A stretch of DNA of 64,000 bases from Kroppenstedtia eburnea (GCF_013282215.1 NZ_CP048103.1:2852001-2916000), one strand, 5' to 3'. Numbered from the stretch's first letter, positions 1 to 8,279 are shown. Numbers and translations are program-made. Notes: generated from the sequence alone by a model not told the origin.

Positions 1-10
1 CTTTTCTTTC

Positions 11-406
11 TTAATGTGTCTCTTCCGGGGAGGTTTGCCCACTGGTAGTTTTACCCGTCCAAAAACGGAGCAAGAGATCGTCACACTCGCTTCGAATCCA
101 GCCGTTCAGGTAACGCATGGTGTACTGATATCCCCGGTGCAGCGCAGTCACTTCCCGGCAATCCTTCCTCTGCCGAATCTCCAGGATTCGTCCCCCTGAT
201 CGATGAAGCTCGTTTTCCGCCGCCATCCGGTCCCTGCGGATCTGTTCCAGGGTGACGGGCAACAAACGGATCCAGGCCCGACCTGTTTTCAGCGGGGATT
301 GCATCAGCCACCGGCGGTCCCATTGCAGGGCCCGCTCCAACACATCCAGCAACACAATCTTTTTTGTCAGGTTGGAAAAACGATCAATTTCCTGTTCATC
401 CACCAT
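11..406 (-). CDS. Conserved helical hypothetical protein (possibly YhjD-like)
   Basis: A soluble, charged protein of about 131 residues with no membrane segment or signal peptide. It is predicted to be mostly helical, with a run of basic residues (IRRDRMAAENEL) in the middle. Its pattern recalls the small Bacillus YhjD-type proteins, but I could not verify this. The ATG at 406 is chosen because GAGG lies about nine bases upstream; a TTG at 415 is also in frame but has no well-placed ribosome site. The gene is preceded by a striking inverted repeat (426-470), so it is probably under a dedicated repressor. Function unknown. Confidence 0.55.
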   Translation of the reverse strand: MVDEQEIDRFSNLTKKIVLLDVLERALQWDRRWLMQSPLKTGRAWIRLLPVTLEQIRRDRMAAENELHRSGGRILEIRQRKDCREVTALHRGYQYTMRYLNGWIRSECDDLLLRFWTGKTTSGQTSPEETH

Positions 407-425
407 GTTCCTCAACCTCGAATCC

Positions 426-470
426 GGAACGTTCGTTCTCTCCCTTCTATTTTATTCGAACGAACGTTCC
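426..470. promoter_or_regulatory. Large inverted repeat, probable TetR-type operator
   Basis: Two perfectly inverted 13-base arms (GGAACGTTCGTTC at 426-438 and GAACGAACGTTCC at 458-470) are separated by 19 bases. Each arm contains the self-complementary core GAACGTTC. The repeat lies between the start of the leftmost gene and the end of the DUF421 gene, and on the minus strand a TAAAAT-like -10 box falls between the arms. Tandem palindromes over a promoter are typical of TetR/AcrR repressors; the regulator itself is not in the window. Confidence 0.55.
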
Positions 471-501
471 GTGATCCATGGTACTTTCGGGAAATCGGAT
501 C

Positions 502-1176
502 TCACCTTCCTCCGTCCCCCCGGTCCACATGGATCTCTTCTTCGTCTTCCTGCTTACCGGCATACAGAATTCCCCTCACATCCGGGTACCCTTGCTCTTT
601 CAGCTTCTGTCTCAACCAATCTTCATCTTTTCCGATCAGTTCCAAATTATTATGTTGAATATGGCCATCCACCACCAGGGAGAGAGCCATGCCGCGATAG
701 GTTTTGGTAACACCCAGATCTTTGGGAGTGACCGGATACATATCTTCCTGGGGCAGGACACTGATGCTCCCGGTGGGCTCCAGGATGGCATACTGGACAT
801 ACCGGATATCGGGGAAACCTTCGGAACGGATGGTCGCCATCAGCTCAGACACGGACATCTCACTCTTGGCCAGGTTTTCCCGAATCATCTTTCCATGTTT
901 GACCAAGATTGTCGGTTCCCCCAAAATCCAATGATTGGTCCGTTTATAGAGGGTCATCTTGGCAAACAGGATATGAATCGCAGTCACCAGGACAATCGCC
1001 AACAATGTTTTGCCGACTTCGTTCACCAGAATCGGATTGGTGGCCAGAGCCGCAATGATCACAATCGCCATCAGATCATGGGGGGTGACCTGGGCCAGTG
1101 TCGATTTTCCCATCATGCGCAGGGAGGCGATCGCCGTGGTGAACAGGAGTGCCACTTTTAAAATGTACAACAGCAA
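502..1176 (-). CDS. DUF421 / YetF-family membrane protein
   Basis: A 224-residue protein with an N-terminal membrane region (roughly residues 1-75, two or three helices, including LMAIVIIAALATNPIL) followed by the cytoplasmic DUF421 beta-rich domain with the typical GEPTILVKHGKM stretch. Bacillus YetF, YdfS and YrbG belong to this family; YetF/YdfS paralogues have been linked to spore germination membranes, but a function here is not shown by the sequence. The start is TTG at 1176, preceded by AAGGTGAG. The length is normal for the family. Confidence 0.85.
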   Translation of the reverse strand: MLLYILKVALLFTTAIASLRMMGKSTLAQVTPHDLMAIVIIAALATNPILVNEVGKTLLAIVLVTAIHILFAKMTLYKRTNHWILGEPTILVKHGKMIRENLAKSEMSVSELMATIRSEGFPDIRYVQYAILEPTGSISVLPQEDMYPVTPKDLGVTKTYRGMALSLVVDGHIQHNNLELIGKDEDWLRQKLKEQGYPDVRGILYAGKQEDEEEIHVDRGDGGR

Positions 1177-1198
1177 AAAGTCTCACCTTCTCCAACCG

Positions 1199-1232
1199 AA
1201 AAGCCTGCCTCACTCAGATCAAGGCAGGCTTT
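1199..1232 (-). terminator. Rho-independent terminator after the CBS gene
   Basis: Eleven-base stem (AAAGCCTGCCT / AGGCAGGCTTT) with a short loop, followed on the minus strand by a weak T run. It sits just past the stop of the CBS-domain gene and before the TTG start of the DUF421 gene. Confidence 0.75.
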
Positions 1233-1248
1233 CCATCGGGATGGGCAG

Positions 1249-1677
1249 TTACATCTGGGGAGAACTGGGCTCCGAAATATTGCTCAGAGCCTGACCCGCT
1301 TCATTGACGTGGGGCTGACGGACGGCCATGTCCCCAAGGGAAACCATACCCACCAGTTGGTTGTTCTCCACCACGGGCAGACGGCGAATCTGGTTCCGGG
1401 CCATCAGGCTGGAGGCCTCATCCACCGACATCTCCGGAGTACCGGTCACCACTTGGTTGGTCATCACTTCCCCCACTGTCACCTGCTCGTTCTTCTGCTC
1501 GGCGAGGGCCCGTAACACCAAGTCCCGATCGGTCACCATGCCGCGAACCTGACCGTTCTCCACCACCGGCACGGAGCCGATGTTGTGTTGTCTCATCAGG
1601 GAAGCGGCTTTGTATACATTGTCCTGCGGGGAGACCGACGCCACGTTTTGCGTCATAATCTCGCGTAATTGGCTCAT
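1249..1677 (-). CDS. Tandem CBS-domain protein
   Basis: A 142-residue protein made of two CBS motifs (about residues 1-60 and 70-130), each with the GMVTDRDLVLRAL- or GMVSLGDMAV-type ending. CBS pairs bind adenine nucleotides and report energy status. This stand-alone form is common in Bacillota (YhcV-like). ATG at 1677 has a perfect AAGGAGGG ribosome site nine bases upstream. It appears monocistronic, ending at the hairpin at 1199-1232. Confidence 0.85.
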   Translation of the reverse strand: MSQLREIMTQNVASVSPQDNVYKAASLMRQHNIGSVPVVENGQVRGMVTDRDLVLRALAEQKNEQVTVGEVMTNQVVTGTPEMSVDEASSLMARNQIRRLPVVENNQLVGMVSLGDMAVRQPHVNEAGQALSNISEPSSPQM

Positions 1678-1763
1678 GATCTAGTTCCCTCCTTTTCTGT
1701 GGTTATCATTTCCGTTTCCCCCAATTCCATTCCCCATGACCCACCCATTTTCATTGAAAGGGG

Positions 1764-1829
1764 TTGACACATCAGATTGTCACAGTGTACTATCTATCTA
1801 GAACACCACTGTATTATGTAACTAATACA
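1764..1829 (+). promoter_or_regulatory. SigA promoter and YtrA-type operator of the ABC operon
   Basis: TTGACA (1764-1769), an 18-base spacer and TACTAT (1788-1793) form a good vegetative promoter. Just downstream is the inverted repeat TGTATTA-N6-TAATACA (1810-1829), and AGTGTACTAT overlaps the -10 box. GntR regulators of the YtrA subfamily bind AGTGTA/TACACT-like inverted repeats over their own operon's promoter, and one is encoded at 3320-3700. Confidence 0.65.
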
Positions 1830-1860
1830 CATAGACATAAACCACGAAGGAGGAATCAAG

Positions 1861-2613
1861 GTGACAGTTAGCCCGTGGCCCAGCCTGTTGAAAAAAGACT
1901 TCCGACTGGCTCTTCCCTGGTTTTTGGGGGGATTGGGGCTGATCATCGCTTTTGATCTCTGGTTCGCCTGGTCACCGCATCCGGAGGTGCGATTGGCATT
2001 CAGCTCCATGCTGGTATTTGCCCATATCATCTATTTTCCTGTCTACCTCTTTATCAGCCTGTGGGTGGAAGGAAAGCAAATGCACCAATGGCTCCATTCC
2101 CCCCGCCCCGCCTGGCAATTGATCCTGTCCAAACTGGTGGTGGGAATCCCCTTCATCCTGCTCTCTCTGAGCATCAGCGGGTTGTATCCCACTTATCTGG
2201 TGCTGGGTCCGACGGATCTGTTCGCGAGCCTTCCGGGTTTGGATCCAACTGCTTTCTGGTCGGATGTGGGTCTGATGCTGATGGCAATTCTCTGGATCTC
2301 CTTCCACCTGAGTCTGCTTTTGTTGGTGGTCTGGTCCGTTTACCGGTGGCTTCGCACCTACCTCGGCAAGTGGACATGGTTGCTCACCGGCGCTGGATTC
2401 TTCTTTTTTCTGTACCTTTACAGCAAATGGGTCACCAGTCATTATTACGACCTTTTATTCCAGTGGGGCCCGACAATGAATATCAAAGGCCTGACAGAGG
2501 GACAGACATCCACTCCTTTCATTCACACCGGTGACATCCTGTTTGACTTATTGCTCGCGGCGGCCTTTTTTACCCTGGCCCAGTGGATTTTGGAGAAGCG
2601 GATGGAGGTGTGA
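1861..2613 (+). CDS. ABC-2 type permease-like membrane protein (first of operon)
   Basis: A 250-residue integral membrane protein with about six hydrophobic helices. It has a conserved N-terminal SLLKKDFRLALPWFLGG element and a central KQMHQWLHSPRPAWQLILSKL motif that is shared almost word for word with the next gene. It starts at GTG 1861, preceded by AAGGAGGA. It is the first gene of a six-gene transporter operon whose regulator and ATPases follow. By analogy with ytr operons of Bacillus it is a permease subunit of an efflux system responding to cell-envelope antibiotics; substrate unknown. Confidence 0.75.
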   Translation: MTVSPWPSLLKKDFRLALPWFLGGLGLIIAFDLWFAWSPHPEVRLAFSSMLVFAHIIYFPVYLFISLWVEGKQMHQWLHSPRPAWQLILSKLVVGIPFILLSLSISGLYPTYLVLGPTDLFASLPGLDPTAFWSDVGLMLMAILWISFHLSLLLLVVWSVYRWLRTYLGKWTWLLTGAGFFFFLYLYSKWVTSHYYDLLFQWGPTMNIKGLTEGQTSTPFIHTGDILFDLLLAAAFFTLAQWILEKRMEV

Positions 2614-2617
2614 TCAG

Positions 2618-3316
2618 ATGAACGCCTGGCTGTCCTTGTTCAAAAAGGATTTTCGGATCATCGCACCCTGGTTGCTGACGGGATTGCTGATCATCCTGTC
2701 GATCGATCTCATCGCCCTGCTGATGGTGGCGGACCTTGAAACCAAAATGATCCTCAGCGCAGTCTCCATCTTTTTTCACATCCTGTACTTTCCCGTCTTT
2801 CTGATCGGCAGTTTGGAACGGGAAGGAAAACAGATGCACTTGTGGCTACATTCCCCCCGACCCGCCTGGCAACTGCTGTTGTCCAAAGTCCTGAACGCCT
2901 TGACTGCCAAGATTCTTTCGCTGGGGTTCAGCCTGGTGGTTCCCGCCTGGCTCATCTGGAAATATCCCATCCTGATGCAAGAACTCACAAAGGCGGACAT
3001 GGACTCCCTGGTGGATGCAGCGGTTTCCATCTTCGCCGCCTCGCTGAACCTGGGCTTTCTGTTCCTGTTGCTCTGGACGATTCAACAGAGTTTGAAGCGA
3101 TGGATCGGGAAATGGAGCGGAGTCATCTTCGTGGTGGTGATCCTGTTATACAATCCCCTCATGGGTTTGAAGACCCACGTCGGCTCCGATGAGGCCTATG
3201 TGGAGTTCAAGGTGAACGAGCTGGGCCCCTGGGCAGGCGAAGGCCTCTCATTCACCCTGATGTTTCTCTTCTTCCTGCTGTCCGCCTGGTTGCTGGACAA
3301 GAAAACGGAGGTGTGA
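2618..3316 (+). CDS. ABC-2 type permease-like membrane protein (paralogue)
   Basis: A 232-residue membrane protein that is a tandem paralogue of the preceding gene: both begin with a LFKKDFRIIAPWLL-like segment and both carry KQMHLWLHSPRPAWQLLLSKV. The ATG at 2618 follows the upstream stop by four bases, with GGAGGTG inside the end of that gene. Six or so helices are visible. The pair probably forms a heterodimeric membrane channel powered by the downstream ATPase at 3697-4401. Confidence 0.75.
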   Translation: MNAWLSLFKKDFRIIAPWLLTGLLIILSIDLIALLMVADLETKMILSAVSIFFHILYFPVFLIGSLEREGKQMHLWLHSPRPAWQLLLSKVLNALTAKILSLGFSLVVPAWLIWKYPILMQELTKADMDSLVDAAVSIFAASLNLGFLFLLLWTIQQSLKRWIGKWSGVIFVVVILLYNPLMGLKTHVGSDEAYVEFKVNELGPWAGEGLSFTLMFLFFLLSAWLLDKKTEV

Positions 3317-3319
3317 TGG

Positions 3320-3700
3320 ATGAAAGATGACTTTAAAACATCCAGTCCGATTTACCTCCAATTGGCTGACCGGATCCAACGACGCATCCTGCGCCGGGAG
3401 TTGGCCCCCGGTGAAAAACTCCCCTCCGTGCGGGAGATGGCCCTGGAGTCCAATGTGAATCCCAACACGGTGCAAAGAACCTACAGCGAATTGGAGAGGA
3501 TGGGAATCGTGGAAACGAGGAGAGGTCAGGGAACCTTTATCACCGAAGACGGCTCCCGCCTGGAAAAAGTGAGGGAAGATCTGCGGCGCCAACAGATCGA
3601 AGCCTTTGTACGGGTGATGGGGGAGTTGGGGTTTTCTCCCCGGGAGATCATCACCGGCCTGGAAAAATACCTGAATGAAGAGGGGGAGAGTGAATCATGA
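3320..3700 (+). CDS. GntR-family regulator, YtrA subfamily
   Basis: A 126-residue repressor. The N-terminal winged helix (residues 10-75) carries the GntR signature: PIYLQLADRI, GEKLPSVREMA, NPNTVQRTYSELE and RRGQGTFI. The C-terminal tail is short (about 45 residues), as in the YtrA subfamily. It is embedded in the operon it probably controls, three bases after the second permease and overlapping the ATPase gene by four bases. Likely acts on the operator at 1810-1829. Confidence 0.88.
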   Translation: MKDDFKTSSPIYLQLADRIQRRILRRELAPGEKLPSVREMALESNVNPNTVQRTYSELERMGIVETRRGQGTFITEDGSRLEKVREDLRRQQIEAFVRVMGELGFSPREIITGLEKYLNEEGESES

Positions 3701-4401
3701 TCCGGTTTGAAAATGTAAGCAAACGTTACCTCACCAAAACCGCCCTGATGGACGTGGACCTGGAACTGCCCGAGGGGAGAATCATCGGAGTGGTCGGGGA
3801 AAACGGCAGTGGAAAATCGACGATGCTGAAGCTGATCGCCGGCCTCGTCCGACCCAGCAAGGGACAGGTGCTGGTGGACGGGGAGCCCGCCCGGCGCCGG
3901 ATCGCCCGCAAGGTGGCCTACCTGTCGGAGCTGGAAACCTACTATCCCTTCTTCACTGTCCAGGAAACTGTCGACTATCACGCCACTCAATTTGACGACT
4001 TCGACCGGGAACGGGCGCGGGAGATGATGGATTTCATGCGGCTGGACCCCACAGCCAAGGTGAAAAACCTGTCCAAGGGAAACCGGGGCCGGGTGAAACT
4101 GGTGACCACCCTCTCCCGCAACGCTCCCTATATCCTGATGGATGAACCCTTGTCCGGACTGGACCCCATCGTCCGGGATTCCATCATCAAGGGACTGATC
4201 TCCTTTGTCGATCTGGCCAAGCAGACCGTGATTATCACCACCCATGAGGTGAATGAAGTGGAACCCCTGCTGGATCAAGTGGTGGCGGTACGGGATGGGG
4301 AAATCATCAAGGTCGCTGATGTGGAAGAACTGCGTTTCCATGAAGGAATCAGCCTGGCGGAATGGATGACCCGGGTTTATGCCGGGCACGCCTGCAAATA
4401 A
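3697..4401 (+). CDS. ABC transporter ATP-binding protein (YtrB-like)
   Basis: A 234-residue ATPase. Walker A GENGSGKST (about residue 35), a divergent signature region (LSKGNRGRVKL), Walker B YILMDEP, and the switch histidine in TTHE are all present. ATGA overlap with the regulator gene shows translational coupling. Together with the two upstream permeases it probably forms one complete exporter. The signature loop reads LSKGNRGR rather than LSGGQ, as in other YtrB/YhcH-type ATPases. Confidence 0.88.
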   Translation: MIRFENVSKRYLTKTALMDVDLELPEGRIIGVVGENGSGKSTMLKLIAGLVRPSKGQVLVDGEPARRRIARKVAYLSELETYYPFFTVQETVDYHATQFDDFDRERAREMMDFMRLDPTAKVKNLSKGNRGRVKLVTTLSRNAPYILMDEPLSGLDPIVRDSIIKGLISFVDLAKQTVIITTHEVNEVEPLLDQVVAVRDGEIIKVADVEELRFHEGISLAEWMTRVYAGHACK

Positions 4402-4416
4402 AGAGGAGGATGCATT

Positions 4417-5349
4417 ATGGAAAATCAACAGCCGATATTGGAGATTCGGCACCTGACCAAAGTGATCGGTAAAAAAAAGATTGTGGACGACCTCTCCCTT
4501 CAGGTCTATCCGGGGGAAGTCTTCGGCTTCTTAGGCCCCAATGGCGCCGGCAAAACGACCACCATCCGCATGATTGTCGGACTGATCGGCATCACCGGAG
4601 GGGAAGTCCTCATCAACGGCATCAACCTGAAGGAGAACTTTGAAAAGACCCTCTCCCATGTGGGGGGGATCGTGGAAAATCCGGAGATGTACAAATTCCT
4701 GACAGGTTACCAAAACCTCATCCATTATTGGCGGATGACCCGGGGCATACCCAAAACCCGGATCGACGAAGTGGTGCGGCAAGTGGGGCTGGAGAATCGC
4801 ATTCATGACAAAGTGAAGACCTATTCCCTGGGGATGCGCCAGCGGTTGGGACTGGCCCAGGCCCTGCTCCACTCCCCTTCCCTGCTGATCCTGGACGAAC
4901 CCACCAATGGCCTGGATCCCGCCGGAATCCGGGAATTCCGGGAACATTTGCGCCGGTTGGCCCGGGAGGAAAATATCGCCGTGTTGGTATCCAGCCATAT
5001 CCTGTCCGAGATGGAGCAGATGTGTGATCGGATCGCCGTCATCCAACACGGTAAGCTGATCGACGTAAAGCAGGTCCGGGAATTTGTCGGCACCGCCCGG
5101 GAACAACAGACGGTTCTGTTCACCGTCAACCCCATCCCCCAGGCCAAGAAGTGTCTGCAGTCCGCCTTGGACGGCCAGCCCCTGGAAGTGACCCCGGAGG
5201 GGATCAAGGTGACAACCACCTGGGATGAGATCCCCATCCTCAACGCCCGTCTGGTGGAGGCGGGAATCCAGGTTTTCTCCATCCGGCCCGCCACCCGGAC
5301 CCTGGAGGATGAATTCCTTGAAATGACAGGAGGTACGCAAATTGTTTAA
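4417..5349 (+). CDS. ABC transporter ATP-binding protein (BcrA/YxlF-like)
   Basis: A 310-residue ATPase with GPNGAGKTT (Walker A), SLGMRQRLGLAQALL (signature), LLILDEPTNGLDP (Walker B and D-loop) and SSHIL (switch). The C-terminal 80 residues are the extension seen in bacitracin/lantibiotic-exporter ATPases. It starts with ATG after an AGAGGAGG ribosome site and overlaps the following permease gene by eight bases. It presumably pairs with that permease to make a second transporter in the operon. Confidence 0.88.
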   Translation: MENQQPILEIRHLTKVIGKKKIVDDLSLQVYPGEVFGFLGPNGAGKTTTIRMIVGLIGITGGEVLINGINLKENFEKTLSHVGGIVENPEMYKFLTGYQNLIHYWRMTRGIPKTRIDEVVRQVGLENRIHDKVKTYSLGMRQRLGLAQALLHSPSLLILDEPTNGLDPAGIREFREHLRRLAREENIAVLVSSHILSEMEQMCDRIAVIQHGKLIDVKQVREFVGTAREQQTVLFTVNPIPQAKKCLQSALDGQPLEVTPEGIKVTTTWDEIPILNARLVEAGIQVFSIRPATRTLEDEFLEMTGGTQIV

Positions 5350-6301
5350 CTTCATCCGCTTGGTGCAAAACGAAAACATGAAGATTTTCCGCCGGGTCGG
5401 CACCTGGGTCATGATCGGCCTGCTGTTGTTGGCGACAGGAGTCCTGGGAATCATGGTCAAACAGAATGTCTACGGGGACGATGACCTGGGCCCCAACTGG
5501 AAGCAGAAGCTGGAGAAGCAAGTGAAACAGGATCAAAAAATATTGAAGAGGGAAGACCTCCCTCCCGGTGTCAAGAAATCTTATGAAAAAAGCATCCAAA
5601 TCAACCAATACCGGATCGATCATGATGTGGTCCCCGACGGCCAGACCCTGTGGGGCTATATGTACCAAACAGCCAATGTTGCCAGCTTGATCACCCTGTT
5701 TACGATTATCATCGGGGCGACCAGTGTGGCCGGAGAGTTTTCCTGGGGAACGATCAAACTGCTTTTGATCCGGTCCGCCAGCCGCTCCAAGATCCTGCTG
5801 TCCAAATACCTGTCCACTCTGCTGTTCGCCCTGGCCCTGTTGGCCATCCTGTTCCTGTTCAGTCTGTTGTTTGGCACCATTCTGTTCGGATTCAGCGGAT
5901 GGGATGCTCCCCATCTCACCTATGACCATGGCAAGGTGATCGAAAAAAACCAGATGCTCCATGTCCTCAGCCTGTATGGACTGGAATGTGTCAACCTGCT
6001 GATGATGGTCACCTTCGCCTTTATGATCTCCACCGTGTTCCGCAACAGCTCCTTGGCGATCGGACTGGCAATCTTCCTGATGTTTGCAGGAACCAACGCC
6101 GTCGCAATTCTCTCCTTTCAGGGCTATGAGTGGGTCAAATATATCCTGTTCGCCAATACGGATTTGAGTCAGTATTTAGAAGGGCAACCCTTGGTCAAAG
6201 GCATGACCCTCTCCTTCTCGGTTACTGTTCTCGCCGTCTACTTCTTCATCTTCAACGCCATCTCCTGGATCGTGTTCAAAAAACGGGACGTGGCTGCATA
6301 A
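5342..6301 (+). CDS. ABC-2 family transporter permease
   Basis: A 319-residue permease: one helix near the N-terminus (about residues 22-40), an extracytoplasmic stretch of about 80 residues rich in lysine, then five helices with SVAGEFSWGTIKLLLIRSASR, the conserved element of ABC-2 permeases (PF12679-like). The TTG start at 5342 lies inside the end of the ATPase gene, with GGAGGT upstream. It is the last gene of the operon and is followed directly by a strong terminator. Confidence 0.85.
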   Translation: MFNFIRLVQNENMKIFRRVGTWVMIGLLLLATGVLGIMVKQNVYGDDDLGPNWKQKLEKQVKQDQKILKREDLPPGVKKSYEKSIQINQYRIDHDVVPDGQTLWGYMYQTANVASLITLFTIIIGATSVAGEFSWGTIKLLLIRSASRSKILLSKYLSTLLFALALLAILFLFSLLFGTILFGFSGWDAPHLTYDHGKVIEKNQMLHVLSLYGLECVNLLMMVTFAFMISTVFRNSSLAIGLAIFLMFAGTNAVAILSFQGYEWVKYILFANTDLSQYLEGQPLVKGMTLSFSVTVLAVYFFIFNAISWIVFKKRDVAA

Positions 6302-6308
6302 ATCGGGA

Positions 6309-6350
6309 AACCCTCCGGAGCTGTTGAAGCCCCGGGGGGTTCTTTTTCCC
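6309..6350 (+). terminator. Terminator of the ABC operon
   Basis: A 14-base stem starting AACCCTCCGG and closing CCGGGGGGTT, with one mismatch and G-U pairs, followed by TCTTTTT. Confidence 0.85.
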
Positions 6351-6463
6351 GACAAAGATGCGCAAACTGTCACCCGTCCCATATTGCAGAACCGGGCAAG
6401 ACATACTATCATGAGGAAGGAACGAGACCTTTTTTCGGAGACTGGAACAGGGAGGATCAACGA

Positions 6464-6802
6464 ATGGTATTGGAAGAGGCGGGACTGAAGGGCATCACCA
6501 AAACCTTCGGCGAAGTGGAAAAAACGATGAACGAGGCGGGGTTTGTCCGCGGCGGCGCCTGGGATTATACCAAAACCAGTTTTGATTTAAAGCTCTCCAC
6601 TGCGGAGAATGACTACTACCTGCGGATCCGGGCCCATGTGGTGGAAGGGCGGCTGGAAAAACCTCAAGCCGTGATCCAACTGGAAAACCCGGTCTTTTAT
6701 CGTCACATCTTCCCCCACGGGCTGGAGGAGGATGACATCCCCGAAGAATTGCAGGGACAGATTGACCAGGCACTCACCCATGTGAAAGAGCATTTGTCCT
6801 GA
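6464..6802 (+). CDS. yugN: YugN-like family protein
   Basis: A 112-residue soluble protein matching the YugN-like family (PF08868), found throughout Bacillaceae. Features include the opening GLKGITKTFGEVE, the central WDYTKTSFD and the YYLRIRAHVV strand. No biochemical function is established for the family. ATG at 6464 has GGAGG about seven bases upstream. The gene's 3' end is abutted, on the opposite strand, by a group II intron remnant. Confidence 0.82.
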   Translation: MVLEEAGLKGITKTFGEVEKTMNEAGFVRGGAWDYTKTSFDLKLSTAENDYYLRIRAHVVEGRLEKPQAVIQLENPVFYRHIFPHGLEEDDIPEELQGQIDQALTHVKEHLS

Positions 6803-6805
6803 AAA

Positions 6806-7092
6806 CGAGTAGGAGGGGGCGATTAACCCCCGTCCTCTCACACCATCGTACGTACCGTTCGGTATACGGCGGTTTGACGAACTACACTCAGGAGCCCTTG
6901 ATCTTGCCAATAAGCAAGGTCAAGGGTTTTGTTACGTTCCCTGCCCTTCGGCAGCAAGGACCCTGATGAGGTTTGCCATCGGCTTCCTTCAGATTCCGCG
7001 TCGCCGTGGACAGCCTTGCCTTAAGCTAACGGCTACTGCTGTCTTCACCCTTCGGGACTTTATCCTATAGAACGTGCCCATGCCGGGCGCAT
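6806..7092 (-). mobile_element. ORF-less group IIC intron remnant
   Basis: Read on the minus strand from 7092 the sequence opens with TGCGCCCGGCATGGGCACG, the start of bacterial class C group II introns (normally GTGCG...). The intron-like phrases GAAGACAGCAGTAGCCGTTAGC and GACGCGGAATCTGAAGGAAG follow. It ends with a domain V having the CGC-type triad (ACCGCCGTATACCGA...GTACGTACG) and the domain VI hairpin GGGGGTTAATCGCCCCC. Only about 287 bases remain, so the reverse transcriptase gene and most of domains I-IV are deleted. It lies right after the T run of a terminator hairpin (7094-7125), the usual IIC target. The first intron base is A rather than G. Confidence 0.8.
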
Positions 7093-7093
7093 A

Positions 7094-7125
7094 TCAAAAA
7101 GGAGCCGGCGATCGCCGGCTCCTTT
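7094..7125 (-). terminator. Terminator of the Asp23 gene
   Basis: Perfect palindromic stem centred on GGCGATCGCC (AAAGGAGCC...GGCTCCTTT) followed on the minus strand by TTTTTGAT. It is the insertion target of the group IIC intron remnant. Confidence 0.85.
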
Positions 7126-7135
7126 CGTTATTGTA

Positions 7136-7516
7136 TCAACGGACGCTCCGCTCTTCCGCGACCGGGGTCTCTTCCCGAAAGTCCACCCCTTCCACTTTGA
7201 CATTGATCTCCACCACGGACAGGCCGGTCATGTTTTCGACGGCTTCCTTCACATTTTCCTGCAGTTCCCGGGCCACTTCATGGATTTTCACCCCGTACTC
7301 CACGATCACCCGGAGGTCGATCGCCGTCTCCACCTGTCCCACTTCCACGGAGACACCCCGGGTGACGTTTTTGCCGCTGACCCGCTTGGCCCAGCCTTCA
7401 GTGATCCCCCCCGACATACTGGCCACCCCTTTGGTCTTGATGGCGGCCAACCCGGCGATGACGGCAACCACATCATCGGCGATGCGAATCGATCCTTCAG
7501 AAGCATTTTCTTTCAT
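7136..7516 (-). CDS. Asp23/Gls24 family envelope stress protein
   Basis: A 126-residue protein of the Asp23/DUF322 family: GSIRIADDVVAVIAGLAAI, GVASMSGG and the closing VNVKVEGVDF-like strand are all recognisable. Such proteins coat the inner face of the membrane and respond to cell-wall stress (YloU, YqhY in Bacillus). The ATG at 7516 is chosen because GGGAGGT precedes it by six bases; the longer frame from 7531 would place this ribosome site inside the gene. Monocistronic, ending at the hairpin 7094-7125. Confidence 0.88.
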   Translation of the reverse strand: MKENASEGSIRIADDVVAVIAGLAAIKTKGVASMSGGITEGWAKRVSGKNVTRGVSVEVGQVETAIDLRVIVEYGVKIHEVARELQENVKEAVENMTGLSVVEINVKVEGVDFREETPVAEERSVR

Positions 7517-7546
7517 ATCGCTACCTCCCATGTTGGTATCAACCCG

Positions 7547-8279
7547 TTACAATGCCTTCACCATTCCTCCATCCACCATCAACGACGTCCCGGTGATGTA
7601 TGTGTTGGCCCGGGACAGAAGAAAGACTGCGGTGCGGGCGAACTCCGCCGGCTCCCCATAGCGGCCGAGGGGAATTCCCCGGAGAGATTCCCTTTGAATG
7701 ACTTCCTCCGGTTTCCCCTCCCTTTCCGCTTTCAGCCGATCCAGTTCCCTCAGTCGGTCCGTGGCGATCCGACCCGGACACAAGGTGTTGACCAAGATAC
7801 CCCGGGGACCCAGTTCCTCCGACAAAGTTTTCATCAATCCGGCCACTCCCGCCCGCATCGTATTGGAGAGGATGAGGCCGGGGATCGGTTGTTTGACGGA
7901 TGAGGAGGCGATGGTGAGAATCCGGCCCCCATCCTTCATATGGGGCAGGGTGGCCCGAACCAGGCGAACCACGCTCAACAGATTGGTTTCAAAAGCTTTT
8001 TGCCAGGCATCATCATCCAGAGCGTCGAAAGCTCCCCCCGGCGGCCCGATCGACCAGTTCCCGCACTTCCTCTCCCCGGGAAACATCACACCGCCAGCCG
8101 ACCACCTCAGAACCGGTTTCGGAGGCGATCTCTTCGGCGGACTGTTCAGCGTTTCCCAGATCCCGGCCCGCCAAAGCCACCCGCGCTCCTTCCCGGGCCA
8201 ACTCCAGGGCCACCGCCCGCCCCAATCCCCGGCTTCCGGCAGTGACGAGGGCCGCTTGTCCCCTGATTCCCAGATCCAT
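7547..8279 (-). pseudogene. Short-chain dehydrogenase/reductase, broken by a deletion
   Basis: The 5' part (8279 down to about 8048) encodes GQAALVTAGSRGLGRAVALE, a good NAD(P)-binding TGxxxGxG-like motif. The 3' part in another frame encodes AFDALDDDAWQKAFETNLL through GRYGEPAEFARTAVFLLS and TGTSLMVDGGM. Between them, near 8033-8048, the reading frame shifts, and the segment that should carry the NNAGG motif is missing. This suggests an out-of-frame deletion of several tens of bases. Even the catalytic Tyr-x-x-x-Lys is not seen where expected (SNTMRAG). Probably non-functional; before decay it resembled FabG/YkuF-type reductases. Confidence 0.8.
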
